From contig MNCI01012686.1 of the NCBI GenBank assembly GCA_015680685.1, positions 1-36,419 of the forward strand: a stretch of DNA of 36,419 nt. The letters run 5' to 3'. The number at the start of each line of letters is the position of its first letter. Position 1 is the stretch's first letter. Source of the stretch: Gnetum montanum (lineage: Eukaryota > Streptophyta > Gnetopsida > Gnetales > Gnetaceae). Below the pieces are notes generated by a model. The model saw only the letters and a list, made by a program, of their open reading frames with translations, searched no databases and was not told the origin of the DNA. A program made the translations under genes and the position numbers. Shown here one piece after another: positions 19,300-30,088 of the stretch.

Positions 19300-21227
19300 T
19301 AAATGAAAACTCATCCTCAAGTGAAGAAGAGGTGGAACAAGTTCTTTACAACATAATATATTGAGTAGGTATGGGATTATTGACTAGCATTACAAATTGA
19401 CTCAAATGAAACAGATAGACTCTAAGTGCCCAAGTGGATAGAAGTAAAATTTTTACAAAATGCGATGTTCATGATAAGAGAAGTAAACATCCTAGACAAC
19501 ACTAACATCCAATGTCTCTTGGCAGCAGAAAAATGAAAGAGAGAAAAGATACCCAATGATCACGAATGGTCCTCATTGTGTGGTGCTACTGCATCCTTGG
19601 TGAAGATAGTCCTGCTTCCAGTCCATGCTTCCCACTGCAATCATAACAGAATCACAAATTAGTATGCAATGTGTAACACATAACTGTTAAATGCCTTCAC
19701 TTGTTGGTGGTTACACTTGGCTAAGTTGTGATTGTGGTAGATTGGTTTCTTTAGTAGTGTTAGAAAGAATGCTAACAAATAGGGTAAAATAGACAAGCAG
19801 TCCATTAAATCAAAAAACATTTAACATAAGGAAATATTTGGAAGGGTATAAAAATTCACAATAATAAAAAGGAAAGTTCCCTAGAAACTATTGTGAAGAT
19901 GTGCACAATTGGATGTCATTGATAGGGTAAACAAAAAGAATTTGATTATAATAGTGTCTAAGGATAAAGAACTTAACTAACCTAACCCAAAAGATATGTA
20001 AGCGGGTCCTCCCCAAAGCAGTCACAGGCTATTTTTCCCTTGCATAACTTCAAAACAAAGAGTCCATAGGCTCTATGGATGATTAATGGTTACAGAAGGT
20101 TAAGTACAAAAACCCAAAAGAAACTAACTACAAATTTTGACACATCAAACTAGGACATTGAACTAAAACATGAAACCAGTAGTGAGGTGAGACATGGAAA
20201 GCATAGATGGATAAGAGAGAGAGTGGAATGGAGTTCCTAATTATGGTCACATGAAATCTCTTGTGTATTTTATGGTTAAATGACTTAATAGGATCCATAC
20301 TCAATCCAGACCAAAACCAACCACGTTCAATGACTTTGCATTGTCATTCTAAGACCAATCCATCCCCTGAGACACAAGAGTGCTCCCACAAAACAACCAC
20401 TGTTCCTTATTAGAGAAGAAGTAGGAAGTGAGGAAGGTTCTTAGTTAGAGGGGACTAGTCCCATAACCAGTGCTTGTAGCCCATTTATTCTATCTAAGGG
20501 GTGTGCTTTCAATTCCCATCATTCTTTTTCAAGATGGAAACTCCACCATGCAAAGACACATACATTTATTTTGTTCAAGGGGTGTGCTTTGAATCCTCTT
20601 TTTTTTTCTGATGAGAACCACAACCATGCGAGGATGTATGCATTTATTTTATCCAAGGGGTGTACTTTGAATCCTCATCATTTTTTTTTCTTTCTATGAG
20701 GACCACACCATGCAAGGACTTATTCAACTTTCTTTATTGATTAGCATAGAACGATAAGAAATTCATGAAAACACACATGCACCCAAGCAAACAGAAAAGC
20801 ACAAAGAATACTAAATCCCCTTGAAGCCACACCTTGTTCAAACCTTTCAATCCTTCCCAAGTCTAGAAACTACCAAAGTTACAAATGTATTAAAGTTTTA
20901 TTAATGAAAAAAGGACTGCACATTTCCAAAACAAGGAAAACCATAGAGTTTGTGGATGGGTGGATGTTGTGGACTTACTACCTATTACATGAAAAGTAAC
21001 CATGTCCTAATTATCTGTAACAAAATTCAAAGCTAGAAACTAGACACCAACAATCAAATAAAAATAATACATACCACCATCAAGTAACGCATTAGTAATG
21101 TACTTGGCACTTATTAACAAAAAGTTAGAAAATCACATCAAATAAAATAAAATATAAAAGAACGTGTAAAATATTCAAGAAATATCAAATGTACTAACAA
21201 TTTTGTAAAACAAAAAATTAGAAAAGA
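19300..21227 (-). other. Untranslated tail of element E
   Basis: About 1.9 kb that matches the tail of C inverted. No coding signal. The T-rich minisatellite end lies at about 21120-21290. Confidence 0.75.
20496..20676 (-). repeat. Three-copy tandem repeat in the tail of E
   Basis: AAGGGGTGTGCTTTGAATCC-like words (plus reading) at 20496, 20577 and 20655, with T-rich spacers. Homologous to 15364-15562 of C. Confidence 0.75.
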
Positions 21228-21579
21228 TTAATAACATAAAAGAAAAAAGATGTAAAATAAAGAATGTGTAAAATAAAAAAGTTGAAAAACTGAGGAGCCG
21301 CTTGTATGGTTAACATTGGTGGCCATCTCCCCCACGACTAAGTTGAAAGGAGGAGAACTGAAATATGGAGCATGGTTGTCCATCTGATTAGTGCTTGTCA
21401 TGTTAGCTAGCATATGCTTATGGAAAGGTTTAATTTGTTGGATGTTGACCAACTGTTTCTTGTTTGGGCTCTTAGGTTTATAGATCATCATGGCCCTAGA
21501 AGGGAAAGTCTCAGAAATGATGTAAGGTCCTTCCCACAATGTTTAAAACTTAGTTCATTGAGGTATGTGTGTGGGATTC
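21228..21579 (-). pseudogene. Element E integrase C-terminal part and pol tail
   Basis: Right-hand part of integrase after the H insertion, with MWEGPYIISETFPSRAMMIY and NIQQIKPFHKH. The frame runs on through YFSSPPFNLVVGEMAT and ends in a Phe/Tyr/Leu-rich stretch. The same tail is kept in G. The frame is open for 103 codons (21539 down to 21228). Confidence 0.8.
21575..21579. repeat. Target-site duplication of H
   Basis: GATTC here and again at 23988-23992. Removing H and one copy rejoins integrase sequence in step with element C. Confidence 0.9.
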
Positions 21580-21711
21580 TGTTGGCACATTTTGGCCATT
21601 TCATGGAATAGCAAAAGTAGAGATACTGGCAAAAGGCAATTTGTAAAACAATCGCAAAAAAACAAGAACTGGTTTTGAATCTAGTTATGGATAAACAATA
21701 CCATTTTCTCC

Positions 21712-22204
21712 ATGAATGCTGATTCCTACGCAAATACGGCGGATTCAATAACGAGCAGAGCCGAAATCAATACTTCTACACCATTTGAGTCCATCAAGCA
21801 AGCGGTCACCACGTTTGGAGGGGTCGTCGATTGGAAAACTCAGAGGGTCCTCAAAATTGTTGAATCGTCTTCACGCAAAAAAGCAGCTTAAGTAGACCGA
21901 AGCTAAACATGCAGAATTGAAAAAGCTTCTTATGGCAACGGAAGATGAAAAACAACAGATTTTAGAAGATATCGCGGTCTCTGTGTGCAACGGGTCCGTC
22001 CTAAGTCATAGTCTGGAGAAGAAATGGGAACAGATGAAGAAGCTTGAACAATCTCTTGGACTATCATGGCAACCTCGTGATGGACAGAACGTATATCTAC
22101 ATGTCATGGATTCCGAACAGGACTCTACCCGAAACACATGCTTAGGATGCTACTGGAGACATGGGAGCTACTTCCCAACACATCGTCGCCATTACCATCT
22201 GTAG
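21712..22204 (+). pseudogene. Possible captured WEB-family gene fragment in H
   Basis: A 59-codon frame (21712-21891) contains AEINTSTPFESIKQAVTTFGG and VVDWKTQRV. This is very like the N-terminal signature of plant WEB-family proteins (WEB1 and relatives, which act in blue-light chloroplast movement): acidic-Ile-Asp-Thr, Pro-Phe-Glu-Ser-Val-Lys, and Phe-Gly-Gly followed by Asp-Trp-Lys. After TAA 21889-21891 the frame moves by one and goes on from about 21909 to 22204 as a Lys/Glu-rich, possibly coiled-coil stretch (AELKKLLMATEDEKQQILED), as WEB proteins would have. The last 60 codons are not recognised. No intron is evident. The identification is from pattern memory and needs a search. Confidence 0.5.
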
Positions 22205-22501
22205 ATCCATTACGCTGATGCTGTTCCACATGAATTACGTGCCAACAATGGAGATAAAAGAGGGAGAAGAAGCACACAGCATAATATCAAATCATTGTGC
22301 TTGTATTAACCCTGATTTTATTTTAAAAGAAAAAGGTTTTATTAATCGATGTCATGCCCAATGTTATAATATAAAAAAATATAAATACAGGCATAAAGTC
22401 ACAATTTAAGTTTTAATAATAATCTGTATGTATATAAAGAACAAGGGAAAGGTTATCACTTAAAAGAAAAAGGGAGTTTATTGGATAGTTATCCAACAGG
22501 C

Positions 22502-22729
22502 CACTTGTCAACTACAACCTCTTTATCTCTACAATGGCCACTTGTCAACTAAATGGGACACTTGTTAACTACAACTTTTTTATCTCCATGGTGACACTTG
22601 GCAACTAAATGAAGACACTTGGCAACTAAATGGGACACTTGTCAACTGTAGCTTTTTTGTCTCTATGGTGGTTATAACCATCCAAAATTTTTGTAACTTA
22701 CCTAACTACCTATGAGACCCTATAAAAGG
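22502..22729 (+). promoter_or_regulatory. Six-copy CACTTGKCAACTA array and TATA box of H
   Basis: CACTTG-T/G-CAACTA or a one-base variant starts at 22502, 22539, 22559, 22595, 22616 and 22636. Each joins an E-box-like CACTTG to a CAACT MYB-like core. The array ends about 70 bp before TATAAAAGG (22721-22729). Confidence 0.75.
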
Positions 22730-23987
22730 GCTTCAAGGGTAAGAAGGGAAGGGGACACTGGAGGTCTCACATCACACTTTGGAAGGCTACTAGCTAGCAC
22801 TTAGGCTCTCACTTGGAGACACACTTTGAGTCTTGGGAGAAGAGCATTTGTAAAGAAGAAAGTGTGAAAGATTGCTTGTAAGATGACTTGCTAAAGAAAA
22901 GATTTCAGCCTCTTTGTCATGGTCCTGTGAGTTATATTTTTTATTTTTTTATTTTGTTTAAATTGTTTAGCTATTGGTTTAGATAGTATCATCCTTGGCA
23001 AGTAATTTTGGGACTTTTAGATTGCTCTAATTGTTCTTCTTACCCAATAGAAAATTTCTATTAAAATTTTTCCATAGAAGCGCTTGTGTTTGAAAGCCCT
23101 AAGAGCATTTTAGTAGTGAATTTGGTTATTGTGCAACGTATAAGAACTGCTATTGGGATTGTTGCAAGAGAGCCTCTGTTTGTAGTCATGCCGTTGAACG
23201 ATTCAATAGTCAAGACGGTTCAGAAAATATTTGGTATTTTGATGGGACCAGAATAGCTTTATTTTATCTTTAAAGTGAATCTCCGTGGTATTTCAATCAG
23301 AGATTGTCAAGTCTTTTGAAGGTTATGTTAAATGCAATTGTTCACGTCCATTATCTAGCCAAAATGAAGTCTCGTACGTGGTAGTTTACGCAGCAATTTT
23401 TTGGTAGCATAGTAGGATTGTCTTTAAGAAATTGCTTATTTGAGCCTTGGAAGTTTGAACAATTCATAGTTATTGAATTTGGGATAGCTTTATTGCGAAG
23501 TGTTTACTCGTGTCATTTTACCTTGTTTAAATATTTGAGGTCTACACAAATCTACTTTCTTTTCTATCTATTTCTATTGAATCTTGCTCTATTTCTAGTT
23601 TTCTTGTGGAACGATCTCTTTCTCTGGGAAAATTAGAAGTAGATTCGTGGAGTTGTGCTCAAATGTTTTTGCAAAATTTTATTTCTTACAAGTAGGTATT
23701 ATAAGGACCGCGTAGACTAGGTAATTAAACAAAATAGGAACTCTCAACAACTCACAGTTGTTGGCAAAGTTGGCTGAATCTCTTTAAGATAAGTCATTTG
23801 TAGTTTACACACAATGCAATCATTTCATTTTTCACAACCGTACACCGCAACAGCACACATACATACTCACATTAACTACTAAGTCTATTTGGAGGTATCT
23901 GGGCCTTGGTGTTGCCAGAGACCAGCAAGCACCTAAATCTTGTTCGAGGACACTCGTTGGTGGTCGCGTCCCAAACGGTCGCCAACA

Positions 23988-24935
23988 GATTCTAGTAGAG
24001 AACCTTATCTCCTAGTTGAAATTTGACTCTTATAATTTTTAGGTTATGACACTTTTTCTTATAGGCCTTGTGTAACTCATTAGATGATAAGGCTATTAAT
24101 CAGCTTTCATCTAGCAAGTTGAGATTCATAAGTCATTCTTTTTGGGCAAGACTCAAGTTAAGGTTAAGGTCACAAGTTGTTAAAAGTGTATGGAGTTTGA
24201 ATTGAATAGAAAGTATTGGTAATTTTCCGTACACAAGCTCATAAGGAAAGTAGCCTATAAGAAGTTTTCATGTTGAGTGGGCATCATTGAGTTTTGTGTT
24301 TTAGTCCTTTTTATACTTATTAATAGTTCTTGTTAGTATCCTTCTGATTTCCCTATTGGTAACCTCAACTTGATCATTAGCTTGGGGATGGTAACATGCT
24401 ATGAGTTTATGTTCAACCCCCAAGCATTGCATGAGCTTTCGAAAAGTAGTGTCTATAAAATGAGTTCCATTGTCAAAAATTAATGCACATGGAACACCAA
24501 ACCTATTTACAACATTTTTTTATACAAACCAAACAATAACAGAAGATGTATAGTCAATGATGTCTATTGCTTTTTCTCATTTCATATAATAGTCAACAAC
24601 GACTATGATGTATGCCTTTCCATTTGACATGGGCGTGATGGGACCCATGAAGTCAATGCTCCAAATGTCGAATGGTTCCAATGGTTGAATTCATTGTTGA
24701 GGTCCCTCCATTCAAGTAGTCATTCCACCATCACATTAGCATGTTCACAAGAGAAAACATAATGGTGAGCATCCCTGAAGAGTGTTGGCCAATAGTACCC
24801 TACCATCAAGATTTTAATAGTCATGCATCTCTGAGCATAGTGTCCTCCACAAGGACCTTCATGAGCATCTTGGAGAATGCACAACTAATCAAAATCAAGG
24901 ACACACCAACGAACTAGGCCATCAATGCACACCTT
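23988..24935 (-). pseudogene. Element E integrase, N-terminal and core parts
   Basis: Minus-strand zinc region (about 24880-24740), core with [15 protein letters not shown], second acidic position kept (IFDNGTHF, about 24490-24465), and the Glu kept in NDQVEVTN (about 24370). All three catalytic residues therefore remain in sequence, unlike C and G, but stops and frameshifts break the reading. The last codons before H (KFQLGDKVLY) are followed by the target repeat. Confidence 0.8.
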
Positions 24936-25162
24936 GTATAGGTGTCCATTGATCTCCATGAAGTGCTTTACCTTGTGAAGAACCTACTGTTTCTTCCATT
25001 GGTCCAACCAGTGTGGCATCTCCTGAGTGAGAAGATAGGTGAGAATTTCATCATACCATTTTGGCTCATTGGGCATTTGTTCAATTATCACTTAGTAAAG
25101 AGGAGTTCATCAGGAAACATATCAGATAATGGGCTTCCTTCCTCCTTGTCATCCCATTGTAA

Positions 25163-25520
25163 CTAAGATGAGTGATCAGCAACCACATTCTCAGTGTCCT
25201 TTCGATCTACCATTATAAGATTGAATTTTTGCAAGATCATCAACCACTGTATGACAAGAGGGCTCATCGTTGGCTTGTTCATTAGAAAGCATATGACACT
25301 GTGATATATGTGCACAAACACCTTGTATCCAACCACATAATTCCTAAACTTCTCTAAAGTAAACACCACTGCCATCAATTCTTTCTTTGTAGTGGTGTAG
25401 TTCAGTTGTGCACCCACAATGCTTCGGCTGGTGTAGTGGATGTAGTATGGATGTTTCTTATGATCTAAATACATCAGCACAACTTCTAAGGCATAATTCA
25501 ATGCATCTGTCATAATCTGA
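25163..25520 (-). pseudogene. Element E RNase H (dead)
   Basis: Open for 116 codons from 25513. Words: TDALNYALEVVLMYLDHKK, YTTTKKELMAVVFTLEKFRN, HIYHSVICFLMNKP and ENVVADHSS. The first Asp and the Glu are kept. The Asp of the middle motif is Tyr (IYH where the family has a Thr-Asp-His order). RNase H would remove the RNA strand after reverse transcription. Confidence 0.85.
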
Positions 25521-25529
25521 AATCATCTA

Positions 25530-26430
25530 GACCAACTAGGTGCGTGTAGGATTGGAGTTTTTGTAAGCTTCTCTTTTGGTTGCTAGAATGCTTTCTCACA
25601 TTCTGCAGTCAAGACGAAGGAAGCATTTTTCTTTGTTACCTCAACGAATGATTTTGTGATCTTAGAGAAATTCTCTATGAATTGTTGGTAGTAGCTAGTA
25701 TGTCCAAAGAATGACCAAACATCTTTAACTATTTCTAGCTAGCAGGTTATTCCTTGGATAACCCTTATTTTCTCAAGGTCTACCTCAATTCCTTCTTGCA
25801 ATATTCTGTGCCCTAGTACAATGCCCTCCTAGACCATGAGGTGAATTTTCTACCAATTGAGCCACAACTTAGTTTTGACACATCATTTCAGCACTTGCTC
25901 GAGGCAATCCAAGACTTGCTCAAACATAGCTCCATAGGTGGAGAAGTCATTCATGAAGACTTCCACACCACTACCAATCTACTATTGAAAAATGCTTAGG
26001 ATCAGGTGTTGGAATGTGGCAGGAGCATTGCATAGACCAAATAACATCTTGTGATATGCAAAAGTCCCCCAAGGACTCATGAACATTATCTTTACTTAGT
26101 CTTCCAGTGCAATTTGAATTTGGTTCTAGCCACTATAACCATGTAGAAAGCTATAGTAGCAATGCCCAAATATGGTGTCAAGCACTTGGTCAACAAATGA
26201 CAATGGAAAATAATCTTTGAATGTTGCTATATTTAGTAGCCTAAAATCAATGTAGACCTGCCACTTATCACCTTTCTTTGGCACAATTACAAGTGGGCTA
26301 ACCCACTTGCTATCTACAATGGGATAGATGAACCTTGCCTTGAGAAGTTGTTTGATTTCCTCCTTGACAATTTGCTTCAATTTGGGGTTCAACTACCTCA
26401 ATGGCTGTCATTTTGGCTTCATGTTTGGGT
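25530..26430 (-). pseudogene. Element E reverse transcriptase (dead)
   Basis: Open from 26392 to 26126 (KWVSPLVIVPKKGDKWQ, FRLLNIATFKDYFPLSF). The motif A Asp is His (codon 26143-26141) and motif C reads VFMNDF (Asn at 25951-25949). Stops follow, including TAG at 25981-25979, which is shared with C. The thumb/connection part continues to about 25530. Same Athila-like type as C. Confidence 0.88.
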
Positions 26431-26920
26431 CAGTGTAGATGCAATGCTAGAATATCCTAGGATCAATCGCTATGAGTTCAAGATATGACCAAGCAAAAGC
26501 TACTAACCATCTTTTAACTACTTTCAACAACATCTTTTTCTATGTTGGACCAAGTTTTGCATTGATTATAACTGGCTTCTGATTCTTCAAAAATAAATAT
26601 TCCATTCCAAACAATAACATTTTTAGCTCAAGGGACTCTTGTTTGAATTTTTCAAGAATTTCAAACTCTCCCCAATGAGCATCATCATTTGTATCATCAA
26701 AGAGTTGGTGATGAACTTAATCTAGTTCATCCATGCCTGTGACATACACACATGTCAGGCTCTCAATCGGTTCCATGCAAAGTGTGTTGCTTTCTAAATC
26801 AGCAATTTGCCACTGGGTGCCCTCCTATTTTATGGTTGTTACATATAGACACTTTGAATTTCTACTTCTAGCACACACTATTTACATGTAGAGATAGATG
26901 CTTGATTTATGACCCATAGT
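26431..26920 (-). other. Protease-RT linker of element E
   Basis: Pol linker homologous to 11501-11990 of C. No separate gene seen. Confidence 0.6.
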
Positions 26921-27440
26921 TTCTACACATAGTTGCACCTGCTATCGTTGTACGTGATGTATGGAACTCTCTTCTTCTCAATCTTTCTAAATTCATTTTC
27001 TTTAAATATCTCCAAAAAAATATCTCTAATGCCCATTCTTACATTGGTGATGCTCAGCCATGCCCTTCCCATGATGATTGGAAAATCCCCTTTGTAGTTC
27101 TTCACCTTGATTACCAGGAAATTGGTAGGATAAGACCACCCACAGATAGTGGTCACAATGTCTTCTACTAGTCCTAATGGAATAGTGATGGACTGGTCTA
27201 CCAATTCTAATCTTATGTTTCTCTTCTTAAGAGGAGGTAGGCTCTAGGCAGTGTACATCTCATGAGAAATCAGATTAACATTAGAACCTAAATCAAGAAG
27301 AGCCTTGCACGGTTCATTCTCAATAATCTGCAAGTAAATTAAAGGTCTTCTAAGGTTGGCTAACTTCCTGGGAAGGTTTCCTACATAGATCCAATCAGAA
27401 ATAATGTGAGTAAACACTACAGTATAGATCCTTGGTAGAT
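26921..27440 (-). pseudogene. Element E aspartic protease (dead)
   Basis: ALLDLGSNVNLISHEMY: the catalytic Asp is kept (GAT 27294-27292) and the next codon is Leu (TTA 27291-27289) where the family has Ser. The part from 27204 to 26923 is open (GWSYPTNFLVI, PIIMGRAWLSITN). A stop follows the HEMYTA word. Confidence 0.8.
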
Positions 27441-29962
27441 TTTGGTTTGAAGAAGGCCCGAAGGAATTTGATATGGAGGAAGAGGCAGAAGCAAGGTTGT
27501 TAACTACGGGTGTAGGTGAAGGCTTAGGTGGACTACAGGGTCAAAAGAAAGGTCTTTTCTTTGAGAAATTATTCAACCCCTCCAATTGATGATCCAGTTG
27601 TAAATTAATAGCACTTGTAGCATTACATTGTTATAATTAAGCAGGTAGTTCATCCTACATTAGTGGAGTATGCAATAGCTGTGTGACTGGAGGAGGAGTA
27701 TGTGCAAGGATAGGAGGAGGATAAGGGTCAGAGGTGGTATCCCTTCTTTCATGTGGCAAATGAGCTCGATAATAATCTAAAGGGGTAATGAGGTTGGAAA
27801 TTAAAAACATGACTAGAAGAGTCACGTGGAGACATAGGTTGCTAAACGTGGTAACCATATGGATCAGGCTATCGATAAGGGTATTGTTACGTTGGTGGTG
27901 CCAGCGCCCATGATTGTGGTTGTTGCCACTATTGGTACTATTCATATGATTGCGATGGAGCTCCACTTGGATAATGTGGTTATTTCTAGTGGAACTACCT
28001 AGGATTACCTTGAGGATAAGATAACCTTCTGGATGTTTGCCTTTGTGTAAGTTGTGGATGTAAGGCATACACCCCAGACTCTTGTAGATGTAATACAACG
28101 GGGTAACATCCCTTAGGATGTTTGTGTTGATAGACATCACATCCATGATCATCATCTGATTCATTGTCCACAACCTCTTCTATTGTAGCAATCTTGCCCT
28201 TACCTTTGTGATATGCATGTTTGGCTTCCTTGCGCCTCCTGCACTCATGCTCACTACTTTGTTCTTTGGACTCTTCAACAATTTTGAGAATAGCTTAGAA
28301 TCTATTATCCATTGAGTCCCTTAACTAATCAACATTGGTTATAAGTTTAGACTAGAATTGTTGAAGTGGCAAGGCTTTCTTATGCACCCCCTCATCAAAT
28401 ACGAACTCATCTTCACTATCATAGAATCAAACATCCCTCTTGCGAATGGAAGGATCATAGTTGTACTCTTCTGCACTTTCTCTTTTTCATAGCTGGCCCT
28501 CCTCTTTAGCTACCTACTCTATTAATCTTTGTATCTAATGGGCACTTAGTTCTGCTAATCACCCTTGGGCATAGACACCAAGGGTTTTTCTCATTTCATT
28601 ACGAAGCTCGTCTACAATGTCACGAAATTGAACCAATTGAGAATAACCATGGCTAGGACATTTGTGCATCAAGGCATAGTATTGGCCAATGGTAGCATCC
28701 AAGGGTTCATGTGTTCCTTATTTCCACCCTTTAATTTGCTTCCTTAAGTTGGACACTCTAGAGTATGTTTGATGCTTATCATTGAACAACTCAAGCATGG
28801 TACTCCATCATCTGATAGATTCTGGCTCTAAGGACAAGTACCAATTTTTTCCTTCCTTGATGAGTGTCCTTGGGAACAACTTCAATTTTTTCCACTCATT
28901 CTCTATGTTTTACAAGGCACATGCATCTTGGAAAGCTTGAAGATGATTCTGTGGATCAGAGATGTATCCTCCTTCAAATTGAAAAATATTGTTCATGTCT
29001 AGCCTTTTGATCCAACTATCCTTCACATGCCTTATTGGAATTCTGACTAACTCTATGATGTTAAGCATACTCCAAGTAGTAAATAGAGGCTCATTGAGGC
29101 CTTAATCATGGTGCCTTTGATGCCCTCTATTACCCTTTCGTTCATGGTGATGTGCCTCTCTTGAACATTTGCACCCTTGATTTTGTCTATCCCAACGGTC
29201 CCTTTGCTTATTTTGGTCCCGTCAATTGTTTCATTCATTTCAATCACCTTCATCACAATCTCACCTTATGTAGTCACAGTTAGAGCTAAAAGAAAAAGAA
29301 GATAACTAAGGGGAAGAGGAAGGAGATATAGCACCATCATGATGCCTACTTCCACCTCTTCTGTGATCATGACCATGATCATGATCTTGCTTCTTGTCTG
29401 CATCCCCGTCTTGACTTGCCCCTCTGAATCCTTCTTTGTCATTAGATCCCTTGTTACCAAAATCAGGATTGTGAACTATGGAGTGCAAATTCTGATTTTG
29501 ACCTCCATCAACGAAGTTAAAGAGAGGAGTTTCATTGAATGGGAAACCCCCATAGAAGGGTTCCCCACTAGCTTGTTGTTACAACATGAATGGAGAATCG
29601 TTAAGCCCTTTTCCCTTCAAAAATTCATAACGCTACTCTAGCTACCAATCTTGCAAACATTGTGCTTCGGTGGGATGATAATCCGTGGTGTCAACATCTT
29701 CCATAATATACTCCCCATGGTAGTCTTGAAGACCACATCATTCAAGCATTTGATAGAGCATTGCAAGAGTAGCATGATCAGGTAGTAACACAATGTTGTC
29801 CCCCATGTCACACCACCGCAACTGTTCATCTTGGTGTAGGATGAAGGTGAAGTTCAACACATACTCATCAGGATGAGTATATATAATTTGATACTATTGA
29901 GACTTTTGCGAATAAACTTTATTAGTCTTAGGTGGAGAAGTGCTCCTGTGAGAAGAAGACAT
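27441..29962 (-). pseudogene. gag: Element E gag (dead)
   Basis: ATG at 29962. Conserved words: THPDEYVLNFTFILHQDEQL and DYHP. The H/D/R-rich linker (DHDHGHDHRRGGSRHHDG near 29400-29340) is clear. The capsid-like part lies about 29030-28500 and the acidic C-terminal part about 28260-28060. Stops at codons 23, 75, 107 and 110; 75 (TGA 29740-29738) and 107 (TAG 29644-29642) are also stops in C. Confidence 0.8.
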
Positions 29963-30088
29963 TTTTGGTTAGCAAATTAAAAATCACGGTGTGCTTTGAC
30001 AATTGTTATAGTAATGGTAAAATAGGATATGACTCTAAAGTTCATTCCAATGATTTAAATATGTTTCACTAGGTCCTAGATAGCACAC
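29963..30088 (-). other. Leader of element E, cut before the PBS
   Basis: Homologous to 8331-8454 of C. It ends at TAGCACAC in the plus reading (30081-30088), and the next base starts the LTR of G. The PBS and its spacer, about 35 bp in C, are absent. Confidence 0.75.

Larger units (their letters stand above)
21580..23987 (+). mobile_element. Element H: solo-LTR-like insertion, 2.4 kb
   Basis: Starts TGTTGGC and ends GCCAACA, with perfect 5-bp flanking repeats: the signature of an LTR. I see no internal direct repeat, PBS or PPT that would make it a whole element, so a solo LTR is the best reading. One TATA box (TATAAAAGG at 22721-22729) lies 1.1 kb inside, after a six-copy motif array. That gives a U3 of about 1.15 kb and an R/U5 of about 1.25 kb. 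The U3 holds a gene-like fragment (21712-22204). Orientation is plus from the TATA box. An unusual feature is that its ends are more similar as an inverted pair than the TG/CA minimum (TGTTGGC against GCCAACA). Confidence 0.7.
18567..30088 (-). mobile_element. Element E: nearly complete dead element, same family as C, minus strand
   Basis: Read on the minus strand from 30088: leader, gag, PR, RT, RNase H, INT, tail, PPT and 3' LTR (ending at 18567). The left flank is the protease of D with CACAC before the LTR end. Its 5' LTR and PBS are not in the window: the leader stops at 30088 against the LTR of G. Element H sits inside its integrase. Confidence 0.88.

Noticed and set aside
21580-23987. 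H as a MULE or other DNA transposon with terminal inverted repeats
   Set aside because: The ends look like an inverted pair for 7 bp only, the duplication is 5 bp, and TG...CA with an internal TATA fits an LTR better.
23759-23987. A second, short LTR inside H (TGTTGGCAAAG at 23759)
   Set aside because: After the first eight bases it does not match the start of H; no PPT precedes it.
29339-29641. 100-codon plus ORF over E gag
   Set aside because: Antisense shadow of the gag linker of E.
18562-30088. CACAC at the left edge of E (18562-18566) and at the left edge of G (30084-30088) as one target duplication
   Set aside because: The two sites belong to different hosts (D protease and E leader), and LTR G is not the partner of the E 3' LTR; most likely chance.
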